Below are positions 37,287-47,898 of a stretch of 64,000 nucleotides of DNA, one piece after another. The stretch is from the NCBI RefSeq assembly GCF_002090135.1, contig NZ_BBRL01000009.1, positions 124,001 to 188,000 of the forward strand. The letters run 5' to 3'. This stretch comes from Demequina sp. NBRC 110055 (GTDB taxonomy: Bacteria; Actinomycetota; Actinomycetes; Actinomycetales; Demequinaceae). Positions within the stretch are counted from its first letter, which is position 1. Each line of letters starts with the position of its first letter. The notes under the pieces were generated by a model. The model saw only the letters and a program-made list of their open reading frames with translations. It had not been told where the DNA came from and ran no database searches. The position numbers and the translations under genes were made by a program.

Positions 37287-38638
37287 GACTGCTCCTCGCC
37301 GGCCCCCGCCTCGAGCTCCGTGAGCTCGTCCAGGGCGCGGTAGGCCTGGTGGATGGTCTCGGTTGGTTCGACAACCTCGGGCGCGATCACGGCCCGCACC
37401 GCCGCGCGGCCGGCCTCGAGGGTCTTCTTGCGGGCGGCCGATGCGAGGGTCGCCTTGGCAAACAATGCTCGCCACCCTTGGGGCGGGTCGACGGAAGGCC
37501 AGGCGGCATCGGCCAGCGCCTCCTCGATGCGGGCGGCGAGGCTCGGCGCGTCGAGCACGCTCTCGGCGACGACGCGCCGCCATTGCGCGGGCAATCCGTC
37601 CGTCGCGGCGTCCACCCAGTCCAGGCGCTCGCGCTCGACGGTGGCGATCGACAAGCGCATGGGCGCCCGCTCCCCCGCGCTCGCGCCGCGCGCGACGGCG
37701 GCGGCGGACTCGGCCCTGGCGTCCACACCCGCGGCGCGCGCGAGGGCGATGACCAACTCCTCGGCATCGGGTAGCTGCGGGTCGGCGCCCTTGCTCAGCG
37801 CCCCCGCCAGGGCGCGACCGGCGGACACGAGGTCCGCGCGCACCGCCTCCGCGGCCACGGATCGCGCGGCGACGGCGCCGGCGAGCTCGGCGCGCAGGAT
37901 GTCCATACCGTGACCGGTCTTGGCACTGACGGGCATCACCGGCACCTGGGTCATGCCGTCGACGGCTAGCAGGCGCTGAAGATCGCGGGCCACCGCCCAC
38001 GCATCCTTGGTCGTGAGGCGGTCGACGTGGTTAAGGACGACGAGCGAGGGACTGCCGTGGCGAGACGCCGTCTCGAGGTACGCGGAGTGAAGCGCATGGT
38101 CGGCGTATTTCTGAGGGTCCACGACCCACAGTAGGAGGTCCGCCATCGGCACCACGCGGTCCACGACGGCACGGTTCTCGGGATTCACCGAGTCGTGGTC
38201 GGGCAGGTCCAGCAGCACCATGCCGCGTAGCTGGTCCTCGTCGGGGTCGTCCAGCTGGTCGATGCTGCGCGCCAGGCGTCGCTGCCGGTCCACGCCGAGC
38301 CAGTCGAGTAGGGCGTCTCCGCGTCCGCCCCACACCGCTGCGCTCACGGCGGAGGTGGTGGGCCGTGCGACGCCCGCGACGGCGAACTCGCGACCCAGGA
38401 TCGCGTTGAACAGCGTGGACTTGCCAGAGCCGGTACCGCCCGCGAGCGCCACGACCGTGTGCTCGACGCCCAGGGCGAGCCGCTCATCGCAGCGCTCGAT
38501 GGTCGCGGTGACCTCCGCGCGCACGGACTGAGGGATCGCATCGGATGCCCACTCCATGGAGGAACGCAGCCGCGCCACCCGTTGACGCAGCGCCTCGGCC
38601 TCGTCGGGCTGCCCGATGGCCTCGAACTGGATGCTCAC
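37283..38638 (-). CDS. Dynamin-like GTPase 2
   Basis: This 451-aa protein has Walker A GGTGSGKST at residues 67-75, a G3 region VLLDLPDHDSV and a G4 motif LNHVDRLTT, then an alpha-helical C-terminal half. The pattern fits YfjP/dynamin-like actinobacterial GTPases. Bacterial dynamins often act in pairs that remodel or repair membranes, and this gene is adjacent to a similar one. The GTG start forms a GTGA overlap with the upstream gene. A coding role in membrane remodelling is inference from the family. Confidence 0.85.
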   Translation of the reverse strand: MSIQFEAIGQPDEAEALRQRVARLRSSMEWASDAIPQSVRAEVTATIERCDERLALGVEHTVVALAGGTGSGKSTLFNAILGREFAVAGVARPTTSAVSAAVWGGRGDALLDWLGVDRQRRLARSIDQLDDPDEDQLRGMVLLDLPDHDSVNPENRAVVDRVVPMADLLLWVVDPQKYADHALHSAYLETASRHGSPSLVVLNHVDRLTTKDAWAVARDLQRLLAVDGMTQVPVMPVSAKTGHGMDILRAELAGAVAARSVAAEAVRADLVSAGRALAGALSKGADPQLPDAEELVIALARAAGVDARAESAAAVARGASAGERAPMRLSIATVERERLDWVDAATDGLPAQWRRVVAESVLDAPSLAARIEEALADAAWPSVDPPQGWRALFAKATLASAARKKTLEAGRAAVRAVIAPEVVEPTETIHQAYRALDELTELEAGAGEEQS

Positions 38639-40224
38639 AAGAGGCCCCGCAGCTCGGCGCGGCGCAGTCGCACGGTCGACGACGCCTCGGCCGTGAGGCT
38701 CGGCACATCGGTGGGCTTCATCATGTCGAGGGCCTCGCGATTGATGCAGTACCGCCTGGCCCCGGTGAGTTCGGCGCGCGCGTGGTGGATGGGGTCGGAC
38801 AGGCTGGGCGCGACCAGCACACCCAGGACCGTGCGCGCCTCCTCGACTCCCAGCGCGGCGCAGGCCATCGCGACCGCGAGCCCCTCCTCGCCCACTATCT
38901 CGGCGCCGCGCGCGGCGCCCGGAAGCCTCATCACCTGCTCGCCGCACTTGGTCACCCAGGCCCGTGCGGCATCGGCCGCCCGTCGTTCCCTGATGACGCG
39001 CGCGTCGCGGGCATCGCGCCGCGAGGCGAGCCACACGCCCGGCGACTCGTCGCCGTCCGTCAGGGTCTCGACCATCGACGTCGCGGCATCGGCCGCGGCC
39101 AGCGCAAGGACCGCCTCGACGGAGTCGAGCAGGTCCTTGTGGATCTCGTACAGCACCGCGTCGCGGCGCTCGCGCGCGTGGCGGCGCTTGGCCCAGGCCG
39201 AGTGGCGGAGCTTGTGCAGCGGTCCGCCCTCGGACGAGGCCGACTCCCACCGCGCGGACAGCGAGCCGGTGGAGATCTCGAGGTACCACTCGGCGCCGCC
39301 CTTGGCCTCGGCGTGGGCAGCACAGCGGCGCACTTCGGAGCGGACTTCGCGCGCGGCGGCGGTCTGGTCGTCCATGCGCTCGGCGAGTGTCTCGAGCCAC
39401 TCCTTGAGCGACTCGGTGGCGCCGTGCATGGTGCGCTCGACGATGGTGGCGGCCGAGGCTGCGGCGACGCCCTCGAGCCAGCGGCCCAGCCCCTCGACCA
39501 CGTCGTGGGGCAGTTCGGCGCCTCCCACCTCGTCCTCGGGGATCACGAACAGCGGCAACGACTCGAGTTGCTCCGCGGCCAGGCGCTCGACGAGTTCGCG
39601 GCGCACCTGCGCGGCGACGTCGGCGGTGACCCGATTGAGCACCATCGCGATCGACGCACCCCGCTCGGCGCCGCGGCGCAGCGCATCCCACGGCACGGCG
39701 TCGCCGTAGCGCGCGGCGGTGGTGACGAAGATCCACAGGTCGGCGGCCTCGAGCAGCTTCTCGGCGACGTCGCGGTTTTCGCCGCGCACCGAGTCCAGGT
39801 CAGGCGAGTCCACGAGCGCGAGGCCCCGCGGCACGGCGTCGGTGGCGATAACCTCGGACCCGTCGGCGACGGAGGTCAGCACCTCGGCGTCGAGCGGGTG
39901 GTGGAAGACGTGCGGCACCCGCGTGGTGGGGCGCAGGACCCCTGCCGGGGTCAGCGGCTCCCCTAGCAGGGCATTCACGACCGTGGACTTGCCCGCCCCG
40001 GTCGAACCCGCGACCACCACGACGGCAGGCGAGGCCTCCTCGCGCACGCGCGGAATGAGGTGGTGGTCGAGCTGGTCGACCATGTGCGCGACAAGCTCGC
40101 GGGTGGCCTCCGCGTCACCCAACGGGATGGGTAACTCGACACCGCCGACCACGCGGCGCGTGTCGACGAGAGCGTCGAGCAGTGCGCCGGGGTACGACCA
40201 CGTCTTGATGGGGCGGATCGACAT
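38635..40224 (-). CDS. Dynamin-like GTPase 1
   Basis: This 529-aa protein has Walker A GSTGAGKST at residues 73-81, TTRVPHVFHH as a likely switch I, and LALVDSPDLDSVRGEN as G3. The expected G4 N/TKxD reads NRVT, so guanine specificity may be weak. A long helical region (about 270-520) follows, as in dynamin-family stalks. The start ATG gives MSIRPIKTWSYPGALLDALV. It is the first gene of a four-gene run to proC, and divergent from tRNA-Arg. Confidence 0.83.
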   Translation of the reverse strand: MSIRPIKTWSYPGALLDALVDTRRVVGGVELPIPLGDAEATRELVAHMVDQLDHHLIPRVREEASPAVVVVAGSTGAGKSTVVNALLGEPLTPAGVLRPTTRVPHVFHHPLDAEVLTSVADGSEVIATDAVPRGLALVDSPDLDSVRGENRDVAEKLLEAADLWIFVTTAARYGDAVPWDALRRGAERGASIAMVLNRVTADVAAQVRRELVERLAAEQLESLPLFVIPEDEVGGAELPHDVVEGLGRWLEGVAAASAATIVERTMHGATESLKEWLETLAERMDDQTAAAREVRSEVRRCAAHAEAKGGAEWYLEISTGSLSARWESASSEGGPLHKLRHSAWAKRRHARERRDAVLYEIHKDLLDSVEAVLALAAADAATSMVETLTDGDESPGVWLASRRDARDARVIRERRAADAARAWVTKCGEQVMRLPGAARGAEIVGEEGLAVAMACAALGVEEARTVLGVLVAPSLSDPIHHARAELTGARRYCINREALDMMKPTDVPSLTAEASSTVRLRRAELRGLL

Positions 40225-40282
40225 GCCGCGCGCTACCTCCGTCCTCAGGCTTCGAACAGGCTACCGTGCCTGGTCCGCCGTC

Positions 40283-40288
40283 TATTAT
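40283..40288 (+). promoter_or_regulatory. Putative -10 element in the gap before tRNA-Arg
   Basis: TATTAT is the most AT-rich hexamer in this gap, reading toward the tRNA gene 105 nt downstream. The reverse strand could also serve the dynamin-like operon. Confidence 0.35.
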
Positions 40289-40392
40289 CGCCCGTTCCGG
40301 CCCACTCGGGTGGACGGCCAGGAACAGGGCCGATGCCGTGGCCGGCTCGCGCTTCCCACTACCCTGGTCCTGGTCGGCCTACTCGCCGCCAC

Positions 40393-41473
<1,081 letters not shown>

Positions 41474-41485
41474 CTCGGTCCCTTC

Positions 41486-43003
41486 CTACGCTTCCGGAAG
41501 GTCCGGCTGGGCGACGAGGGCCATGAGCGTGTCGGGGTTCAGGCTAGCGGCGTTGACGGTCTCTGCGACCTCCCCCTCGCGCAAGATCGCGACCCGGTCG
41601 CCCACGCGCAGGACCTCCTCGAGCTCGGCGGAGATGAACACCACCGACAGCCCGTTGTCGGCGAGCTCTCCCACCAGCCGTTGGATCTCGACCTTGGCTC
41701 CCACGTCGATGCCGCGGGTCGGCTCGTCGAGAACGATCACACGCGGACTGAGCGCGAGCAGGCGCGCGAGCATGACCTTCTGCTGATTGCCGCCCGAGAG
41801 GGTGCGCACAAGGCGGTCCGGGTCGGCGGGTTTGATGCCGAGGGCCTCAATCCACGACAACGCGAGCTCTCGCCTGCGCGCGCCGGAAATCGGGTGAAGC
41901 GCGCCCTGCTGCGCCTGGAGCGCGAGCGCGATGTTCTCCTCGACCGAGAGATCGCCGATGAGGCCCTCGGTACGCCGGTTCTCGGACGAGTACACGACCC
42001 CCAAGTTCACGGCATGTCGCGGCGAGTCGAGCCGTGCCGGCTTGCCCTCGATCCGGATGATGCCGCTGTGGGCCCGGTCGACGCCGGTAAGGACACGGGC
42101 CAACTCGGTGCGGCCCGACCCGAGGAGGCCCGCGACGCCCAGCACCTCGCCCTCGGCGATGTCCACGTCGGCATTGGTGATGCCGGGCGCTCGCGTGAGC
42201 CCCCGCGCGGACAGGATGGGGTCGGCGGGCATCTCGGGCTCGACGACATGCTCACGCGGGGCGATCTCCGCCACGTCGCGGCCCAGCATTTTCTTGACGA
42301 GGTCGATGCGCAGCAGCTCGGTCGTGAGGTACTCGCCGACGAGCGAGCCGTCCCGCAGCACGGTGATGCGGTCGCTCATCTCGTAGACCTGGTCGAGGAA
42401 GTGGCTCACGAACAAGATCGCAACGCCACGCTCCTTGAGGTCACGGATCACCCGGAACAGTTCGGCGACCTCGTCGAGGTCGAGGCTCGAGGTGGGTTCG
42501 TCGAGCACCAGCACCTTCACGTCGGTGGAGATGGCGCGGGCGATCGCGACGAGCTGCTGCACGGCCAGCGGATGACGCCCCAGCGGCGAGGCGGGGTCGA
42601 GGCTGAGGCCGAGCCCCTCCAGCACGGCGGCGGCGTCGCGGCGCATTGCGCGGTGGTCGATGACGCCGAAACGCCGTGGCTCACGCCCGAGGAAGATGTT
42701 CTCCGCTACCGAGAGGTTCTCCAGCAGGTCCACCTCTTGGTAGACGGTCGACACGCCCGCCTCCTGGGCGTCGCGCGGCCCTGAGAAGTGGCGCGCTGCA
42801 CCGTCGATGACGACGGTCCCCTCGTCGAGACGGAGCGCCCCGGTGAGCGCCTTGATGAGGGTCGACTTTCCGGCGCCGTTCTCCCCCATGAGCGAGTGCA
42901 CCTCGCCGGGGAACATCCGAAAGTCGACGCCGTCGAGCGCGGTGAAGGACCCGAAGCGCACGGTGGCGCCCGCGATCTCTACCAGCGCCGATGCCTCGTC
43001 CAC
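41486..43003 (-). CDS. Sugar ABC transporter ATPase, second copy (RbsA/YtfR type)
   Basis: This 505-aa protein contains two fused ATPase domains, as in RbsA, AraG and YtfR. The first has Walker A GENGAGKST, the Q-loop YQEVDLLENL and VLVLDEPTSSLD. The second has the degenerate loop GLLGSGRTELARVL, then LSGGNQQKVMLARLL and VIVLDEPTRGID. Such asymmetry is normal for this class. It clearly resembles the ATPase at 45182-46726, so the operon has two. The GTG start has a poor ribosome binding site. It is 89 nt downstream of yjfF and 12 nt upstream of the lacI gene. Confidence 0.88.
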   Translation of the reverse strand: MDEASALVEIAGATVRFGSFTALDGVDFRMFPGEVHSLMGENGAGKSTLIKALTGALRLDEGTVVIDGAARHFSGPRDAQEAGVSTVYQEVDLLENLSVAENIFLGREPRRFGVIDHRAMRRDAAAVLEGLGLSLDPASPLGRHPLAVQQLVAIARAISTDVKVLVLDEPTSSLDLDEVAELFRVIRDLKERGVAILFVSHFLDQVYEMSDRITVLRDGSLVGEYLTTELLRIDLVKKMLGRDVAEIAPREHVVEPEMPADPILSARGLTRAPGITNADVDIAEGEVLGVAGLLGSGRTELARVLTGVDRAHSGIIRIEGKPARLDSPRHAVNLGVVYSSENRRTEGLIGDLSVEENIALALQAQQGALHPISGARRRELALSWIEALGIKPADPDRLVRTLSGGNQQKVMLARLLALSPRVIVLDEPTRGIDVGAKVEIQRLVGELADNGLSVVFISAELEEVLRVGDRVAILREGEVAETVNAASLNPDTLMALVAQPDLPEA

Positions 43004-43092
43004 CGGGCCATCTTGGCACGGCATCGGCCGTGTGTGAGATGACCCGGGCGGACGAGGCGCGTCGGACGCCGCGTGGCGGGCGGCGCCGCTTG

Positions 43093-44109
43093 TCATGTCT
43101 GCCGGTCGGACCGGGCGACGATGGCGCGCTGCACCACGATGAACAGCAGCAGCAGGGCGCCCACGATGATGTGGGTCCAGGCCTGCTCGGCGCCCATGAA
43201 AGAGATGATGGTCGTGATGGTCGCGAACACGAACACGCCGACCATCGAGCCCAGCACGTAGCCGCGCCCACCGGTCAGCAGCGTGCCGCCGATCACCACA
43301 CAGGCGATGACGTCGAGCTCGGTGCCGATGCCGTAGCGGGGATAGCCGGCGCCCGAGTACGCCGTCAGCAGCAGACCCGCGAGCCCGCCACACAGGCCCG
43401 AGATGACGTAGACCAGCACCTTGGTGCGCGCGACCGACAGACCCATCAGCCGTGCCGACTGCTCGGAGCCGCCGATGGCATAGACCGTGCGGCCGAAGCG
43501 TGTCAGCGCCATCACGACGGCGCCGATGGCGACCACGATGAGCGCGATGATGCCGGTAGGCGTGATGTACCAGCTGCCCATCACGAAGCGCGTCTGTTGC
43601 AGCCACAGGATCGGCGGGTTCTCGACGCGGATCGACGACAGACTCACCACGTAGGCGAGTCCGCGCCCGAGGAACAGGCCGGCGAGCGAGGCGATGAACG
43701 GCTGCACGTTGAAGTACTGCACGAGCACTCCGATGAGCGTGCCGATCGCGGCACCGCCGGCGAGCATGACCGGTACCACGATCCACACCGGGATACCGCT
43801 GGCGAGCATCGACGCCCCAAGGATGCCTGTGAATGCCATCACGGAGCCCACCGACAGGTCGATACCGCCTGTGACAATCACGAAGGTCATACCCACCGCG
43901 AGGACCAGCAAGTAGGCGTGGTCGAGCAGGAGCGCCGACAGGTTGCCTGGTGTGAGGAAGTTGCCGAACTCGACCTGTGCGCCGGCGAGCAGCACGATCA
44001 GGATCGCGATCGCGGCGAGCGTGGGCAGCACCGATGCGCGGCGAGCCGCGAAGGTACGCATGCGGTCCATGGACGAGGCCTTCGGGGCCTCGGTGACGAC
44101 GGCGGTCAT
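43093..44109 (-). CDS. yjfF: Sugar ABC transporter permease YjfF type
   Basis: This 338-aa inner-membrane protein of the BPD_transp_2 family forms half of the channel. It has about eight to ten helices and the conserved VAVGMTFVIVTGGIDLSVGSVMAFTG-type segment. A sequence of that kind in both permeases fits the YtfT/YjfF pair for galactofuranose. The ATG overlaps the stop of the upstream permease (ATGA). Confidence 0.92.
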   Translation of the reverse strand: MTAVVTEAPKASSMDRMRTFAARRASVLPTLAAIAILIVLLAGAQVEFGNFLTPGNLSALLLDHAYLLVLAVGMTFVIVTGGIDLSVGSVMAFTGILGASMLASGIPVWIVVPVMLAGGAAIGTLIGVLVQYFNVQPFIASLAGLFLGRGLAYVVSLSSIRVENPPILWLQQTRFVMGSWYITPTGIIALIVVAIGAVVMALTRFGRTVYAIGGSEQSARLMGLSVARTKVLVYVISGLCGGLAGLLLTAYSGAGYPRYGIGTELDVIACVVIGGTLLTGGRGYVLGSMVGVFVFATITTIISFMGAEQAWTHIIVGALLLLFIVVQRAIVARSDRQT

Positions 44110-45185
44110 GCCGCCACCTCCTCACGCTTCTTGGCGGCCGATGCCGCACCTGGCCCCGTAGGAGGCTCGCCTCCCGAGGGGGTACGGCGCATGCGGGCCG
44201 ATGCCGCACGTCCCCACGCGTGCACGCGCGGCGACTGCACGAGCACCACGATGACGACGACGACCGCAAAGAACACGGGGCTCTGGGCCGGCGGGACGCC
44301 GAAGAACTGGATGGTCTTGTCGAGCGTGGTCACCGTGAGCACGCCGATGACGGTGCCGGCGATCGAGAACTTGCCGCCCATCAGGCTGGTGCCGCCGAGG
44401 ACGACGGCGAGGATCGCGTAGAGCTCGATGAGGTAGCCCGCATTGTTGGAGTCCGCCGCCATCGTGTTGGAGGCGTTGATGATGCCAGCCACGCCAGCGA
44501 GCAGGCCCGACACCATGTAGGCAGACAGGATGATGCCGCGCGAGCGCACGCCGGCTAGTCGCGAGGCCTCGGGGTTGATGCCCACGGACTCGGTGAGCAT
44601 CCCCAGCGCCGTGCGGCGCTCGACGAGCGCCACGATCGCGACGACGGCGACCCAGATGAAGAACGCGACGGGTAGCAGGATGAGGTAGCCGTTGGACAGG
44701 AATTTGTACGGCGCGCTCGTCACGGTGGTGATCGCGCCGCCGGTGATCAGCAGCGCCACGCCGCGCCCCGCGAGCATCAGCACCAAAGTGGCGATGATGG
44801 GCTGAATGCCCAGCACCGAGACGAGGAAGCCGTTCCAGGCGCCCAGCACGAGCGCCACCAGCACGGCCACCACGATGGCGACCGTCACGGTGCCGAGGCT
44901 GCCGGGATCGGGGGAATCGGCGATGATCGTGAGCGACACTGCGCCCGAGACCGCCATCACGGCGCCGACCGAGAGGTCGATGCCGCGGGTCGCGATCACG
45001 AGCGTCATCCCGAGCGCGACAAGCATGAGCGGTGCGCTCTCGCGCAGGATCGTCACGGGGTTGCCGTAAAGGTCACCGTCGCGCATGGTGACCTTCGCGA
45101 AGTTGGGGTTCGCGATGACGTTGACCACGACGAGCGTGACCAGGGCCGCGACGGGCCAGAACAGGCGATGCTTCAGGAGGGTCAT
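44106..45185 (-). CDS. ytfT: Sugar ABC transporter permease YtfT type
   Basis: This 359-aa inner-membrane protein is the partner permease. It shows PNFAKVTMRDGDLYGNPVTI, ALGMTLVIATRGIDLSVGAV and a polar tail of about 30 residues. It overlaps the ATPase gene upstream and the second permease downstream by ATGA, indicating coupled translation. Galactofuranose-type specificity is inferred from the whole gene set and binding protein. Confidence 0.92.
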   Translation of the reverse strand: MTLLKHRLFWPVAALVTLVVVNVIANPNFAKVTMRDGDLYGNPVTILRESAPLMLVALGMTLVIATRGIDLSVGAVMAVSGAVSLTIIADSPDPGSLGTVTVAIVVAVLVALVLGAWNGFLVSVLGIQPIIATLVLMLAGRGVALLITGGAITTVTSAPYKFLSNGYLILLPVAFFIWVAVVAIVALVERRTALGMLTESVGINPEASRLAGVRSRGIILSAYMVSGLLAGVAGIINASNTMAADSNNAGYLIELYAILAVVLGGTSLMGGKFSIAGTVIGVLTVTTLDKTIQFFGVPPAQSPVFFAVVVVIVVLVQSPRVHAWGRAASARMRRTPSGGEPPTGPGAASAAKKREEVAA

Positions 45186-46726
45186 CGCGTCGCGCTCCTT
45201 TCGGTGTGGCCGGCATTGGCGATGTAGTCGACGAGTCCGTCGAGGTCGACCTCGGTGGGGTCGAGCTCGCCGATCTTGCGCCGGTCGCGCAGGACCACGA
45301 GGCGCTGGGTGATGCGCAGCACCTCCTCGAGTTCGGAGGAGATGAAGACGACGGAGAGCCCCTCGGCGGCGAGCTGCGCCACCTTGCGCTGGATGTCGGC
45401 CTTCGCTCCCACGTCGATGCCGCGCGTGGGTTCGTCGAGGATCAGCAGGCGCGGCTGCATGGCCAGCCAGCGGGCCAGCAGCACCTTCTGCTGGTTGCCG
45501 CCCGACAGGGTGCCGATGGGCACCGTCGGGTCGGCGGGGCGCACCCCGAGCGCCTCCATGTATTCGGCGACGATCGCGTCCTGCTCGGTCTTGCTCAGGC
45601 GACGCATCCAGCCACGCTGAGCCTGGACGCCCAGGATCATGTTCTCGGCCACGGACAACTCCGCGACCACGCCCTCGGCGCGACGGTTCTCGGAGGAGAA
45701 GGCGATGCCGCGGTCGATGGCGTGGCGAGGCGCATGCATTTTGGCCCGCTCGCCGGCGACGGAAATCTGTCCGGCATCGGCCTTATCCGCGCCGTACAGG
45801 AGGCGCACCAGTTCGGTGCGGCCGGAACCCAAAAGGCCGGCGATGCCGACGACCTCTCCCTCGAAAACGTCGAGATCGGCGGGCTCGAGGACGCCCTTGC
45901 GGCCGACCCCCTCGGCGCTCAGAACCGGCGTGCCGGCGCGGTCGATGGTGCGCTCGGCGGCGCCCGACAGCGCGGAGAGCTCATCGAGTTCGCGCCCGAT
46001 CATCGCGGTGACCAGGGCCTCGCGCGGCAGGTCCTCGACGAGGTACTCGCCGATGAGGGCGCCGTTACGCAGCACCGTGATGCGGTCCGAGATCTCGTAG
46101 ACCTGCTCAAGGAAGTGGGAGACGAACAGGATGGCGACGCCGCGCTCGCGCAGGGAGCGGATGACCGCGAAAAGCTGATCGACCTCGCCACGGTCAAGGC
46201 TTGAGGTGGGCTCGTCGAGGATCAACACCTTGGCGTCGAGCACCATGGCACGGCTGATGGCGACCAGCTGCTGGATGGCGATCGAGTGGCTGGCGAGCGG
46301 CGAGCGGGTGTCGAGGTCGAGGCCCAGGCTGGCCAGGTGGCGGGCCGCGTCACGGTGGACGGCGTTCCAGTCGATACCCAGAAGCCCCCGCGGTTCGTGG
46401 CCGAGCATGACGTTCTCGCCCACCGACAGGTTCGCGCACAGGTTGACCTCTTGGTACACGGTCGAGATGCCGGCGGCCTGAGCATCGGCGGTCGAGCTGA
46501 AGTCGCGCTGTTCGTCCGCAACCTCGATCGTGCCGGCGTCGATCGCGTAGACGCCGGTGAGGGCCTTGATGAGGGTCGACTTTCCCGCGCCGTTCTCGCC
46601 CATCAGCGAGTGAACCTCGCCGGGGCGCAAGAAGAAGTCGACGCCGTCGAGGGCGAGGACGCCAGGAAAGGCAATGGTGATGCCGCGCATCGAGACGAGC
46701 GGCCGGACGTCGGTGTCCACGGTCAT
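45182..46726 (-). CDS. ytfR: Sugar ABC transporter ATPase, first copy (YtfR type)
   Basis: This 514-aa tandem ATPase powers the importer. The first domain has Walker A GENGAGKST, YQEVNLCANL and VLILDEPTSSLD; the second has GLLGSGRTELVRLL, LSGGNQQKVLLARWL and LLILDEPTRGID. The SSENRRAEG element in the second half is typical of the class. It follows the binding-protein gene after a strong hairpin and overlaps the YtfT-like permease gene by 4 nt. Confidence 0.93.
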   Translation of the reverse strand: MTVDTDVRPLVSMRGITIAFPGVLALDGVDFFLRPGEVHSLMGENGAGKSTLIKALTGVYAIDAGTIEVADEQRDFSSTADAQAAGISTVYQEVNLCANLSVGENVMLGHEPRGLLGIDWNAVHRDAARHLASLGLDLDTRSPLASHSIAIQQLVAISRAMVLDAKVLILDEPTSSLDRGEVDQLFAVIRSLRERGVAILFVSHFLEQVYEISDRITVLRNGALIGEYLVEDLPREALVTAMIGRELDELSALSGAAERTIDRAGTPVLSAEGVGRKGVLEPADLDVFEGEVVGIAGLLGSGRTELVRLLYGADKADAGQISVAGERAKMHAPRHAIDRGIAFSSENRRAEGVVAELSVAENMILGVQAQRGWMRRLSKTEQDAIVAEYMEALGVRPADPTVPIGTLSGGNQQKVLLARWLAMQPRLLILDEPTRGIDVGAKADIQRKVAQLAAEGLSVVFISSELEEVLRITQRLVVLRDRRKIGELDPTEVDLDGLVDYIANAGHTERSATR

Positions 46727-46770
46727 ATCGGTGAGACCTCTGAGTCGAGCACGTGATGTGCGAGGGTGGC

Positions 46771-46806
46771 GCTGCCGCCGGGAGGACCGTTCCTCCCGGC
46801 GGCAGC
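46771..46806 (-). terminator. Attenuating hairpin between ytfQ-like and ATPase genes
   Basis: A perfect 16-bp stem (46771-46786 with 46791-46806) closes loop CCGT. It has no T tract. Placed after the binding-protein gene, it probably lowers downstream expression or protects the upstream message. Confidence 0.7.
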
Positions 46807-46840
46807 GGTGACTGCTGTTCCTACTGTGGCCTAGATCGGC

Positions 46841-47875
46841 TTAGTAGGGTCGCGAGTCGATGACCTCGGCGGCGGCGGCCTGGTCGAAGGCCTGGTCCTC
46901 CACGTAGTAGGCCTTGTCGACTTCCTCGCCGGCCAGCACCTTCTTCACGAGATCCGCGGCCTGGTCACCCAGCAGCGGGTTGCACTCGACGATGTAGTTG
47001 ATCTTGCCGTCGACGAGCGCCTGCATGCCGTCCTTGACCGCGTCGATGGTGATGATTTTGATGTCCTCACCGGGGACCGCACCGGCGGCCTCGATGGCTT
47101 CGATGGCACCCAGACCCATGTCGTCGTTGTGCGCGAACACCAGGTCGATACCGTCGACGCCGTAGTTGGCGATGTAGCCCTCCATGACGGACTTGCCACC
47201 GTCACGAGTGAAGTCACCGGTCTGCGAGTCGATGGTCTCGATCATCGTGCCCTCGATCGCGGACGAGAACCCCGCCGCGCGGTCGTTGGCGGGGGCCGAA
47301 CCGGTGGTGCCTTCGAGCACCACCATCTTGGTCTCGGTGTCGCCGTACTGCTCCGCGGCCCACTCGCCGGCCTTCACACCCTCGGCCTCGAAGTCGAGAC
47401 CGACCCAGCTGGAGTAGAGGTCCTCCGACGCGGACACGGTGCGGTCCTCGAGGATGACGGGGATCTCGGCCGAGGCGGCTTCCTGGAGCACGTCGTCCCA
47501 GCCGTCTTCCACGACCGGGGCGATGACGATCGCATCGACGCCCTGGTTGATGAAGTTGCGGACGGCGGAGATCTGCGCCGCGGGGTCGTTGTCCGCGGCG
47601 TTGAAGATCAGCTCAAAGCCGTTCTCCTCCGAGAATGCGGCCTGCATGGACTCGGTGTTAGCCGAGCGCCATCCCGACTCGGCGCCGGTCTGCGCGAAGC
47701 CGACGGTGATGACGTCCGACGCCGCCTCGTCGCCGCCGCCCGCCTCGGTCGTGGTCTCCTCGGTGGACTCCCCCGTGGAGTCGTCGGTGGTGGTGCCCGT
47801 CTCGGTGGTGCACCCGGCCATCGTCAGGGCCGCGACCCCGGCGAGGGCAAACGTGGACAGGAAACGCTTCTTCAT
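46841..47875 (-). CDS. ytfQ: Sugar-binding lipoprotein, YtfQ-like
   Basis: This 344-aa extracytoplasmic lipoprotein captures the sugar. The signal peptide ends in lipobox TMAGC, followed by a long Thr/Glu-rich linker. The mature domain starts ITVGFAQTGAESGWRSANTE, which matches E. coli YtfQ (galactofuranose-binding) closely, and has FAHNDDMGLGAIEAIEAAG and KIITIDAVKDGMQALVDGKI. The ATG is preceded by GAGG. It is the first gene of the operon, transcribed from the operator-containing promoter at 47959-47989. Confidence 0.93.
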   Translation of the reverse strand: MKKRFLSTFALAGVAALTMAGCTTETGTTTDDSTGESTEETTTEAGGGDEAASDVITVGFAQTGAESGWRSANTESMQAAFSEENGFELIFNAADNDPAAQISAVRNFINQGVDAIVIAPVVEDGWDDVLQEAASAEIPVILEDRTVSASEDLYSSWVGLDFEAEGVKAGEWAAEQYGDTETKMVVLEGTTGSAPANDRAAGFSSAIEGTMIETIDSQTGDFTRDGGKSVMEGYIANYGVDGIDLVFAHNDDMGLGAIEAIEAAGAVPGEDIKIITIDAVKDGMQALVDGKINYIVECNPLLGDQAADLVKKVLAGEEVDKAYYVEDQAFDQAAAAEVIDSRPY

Positions 47876-47898
47876 GCCTAGAACCTCCTCGTTCTGTC

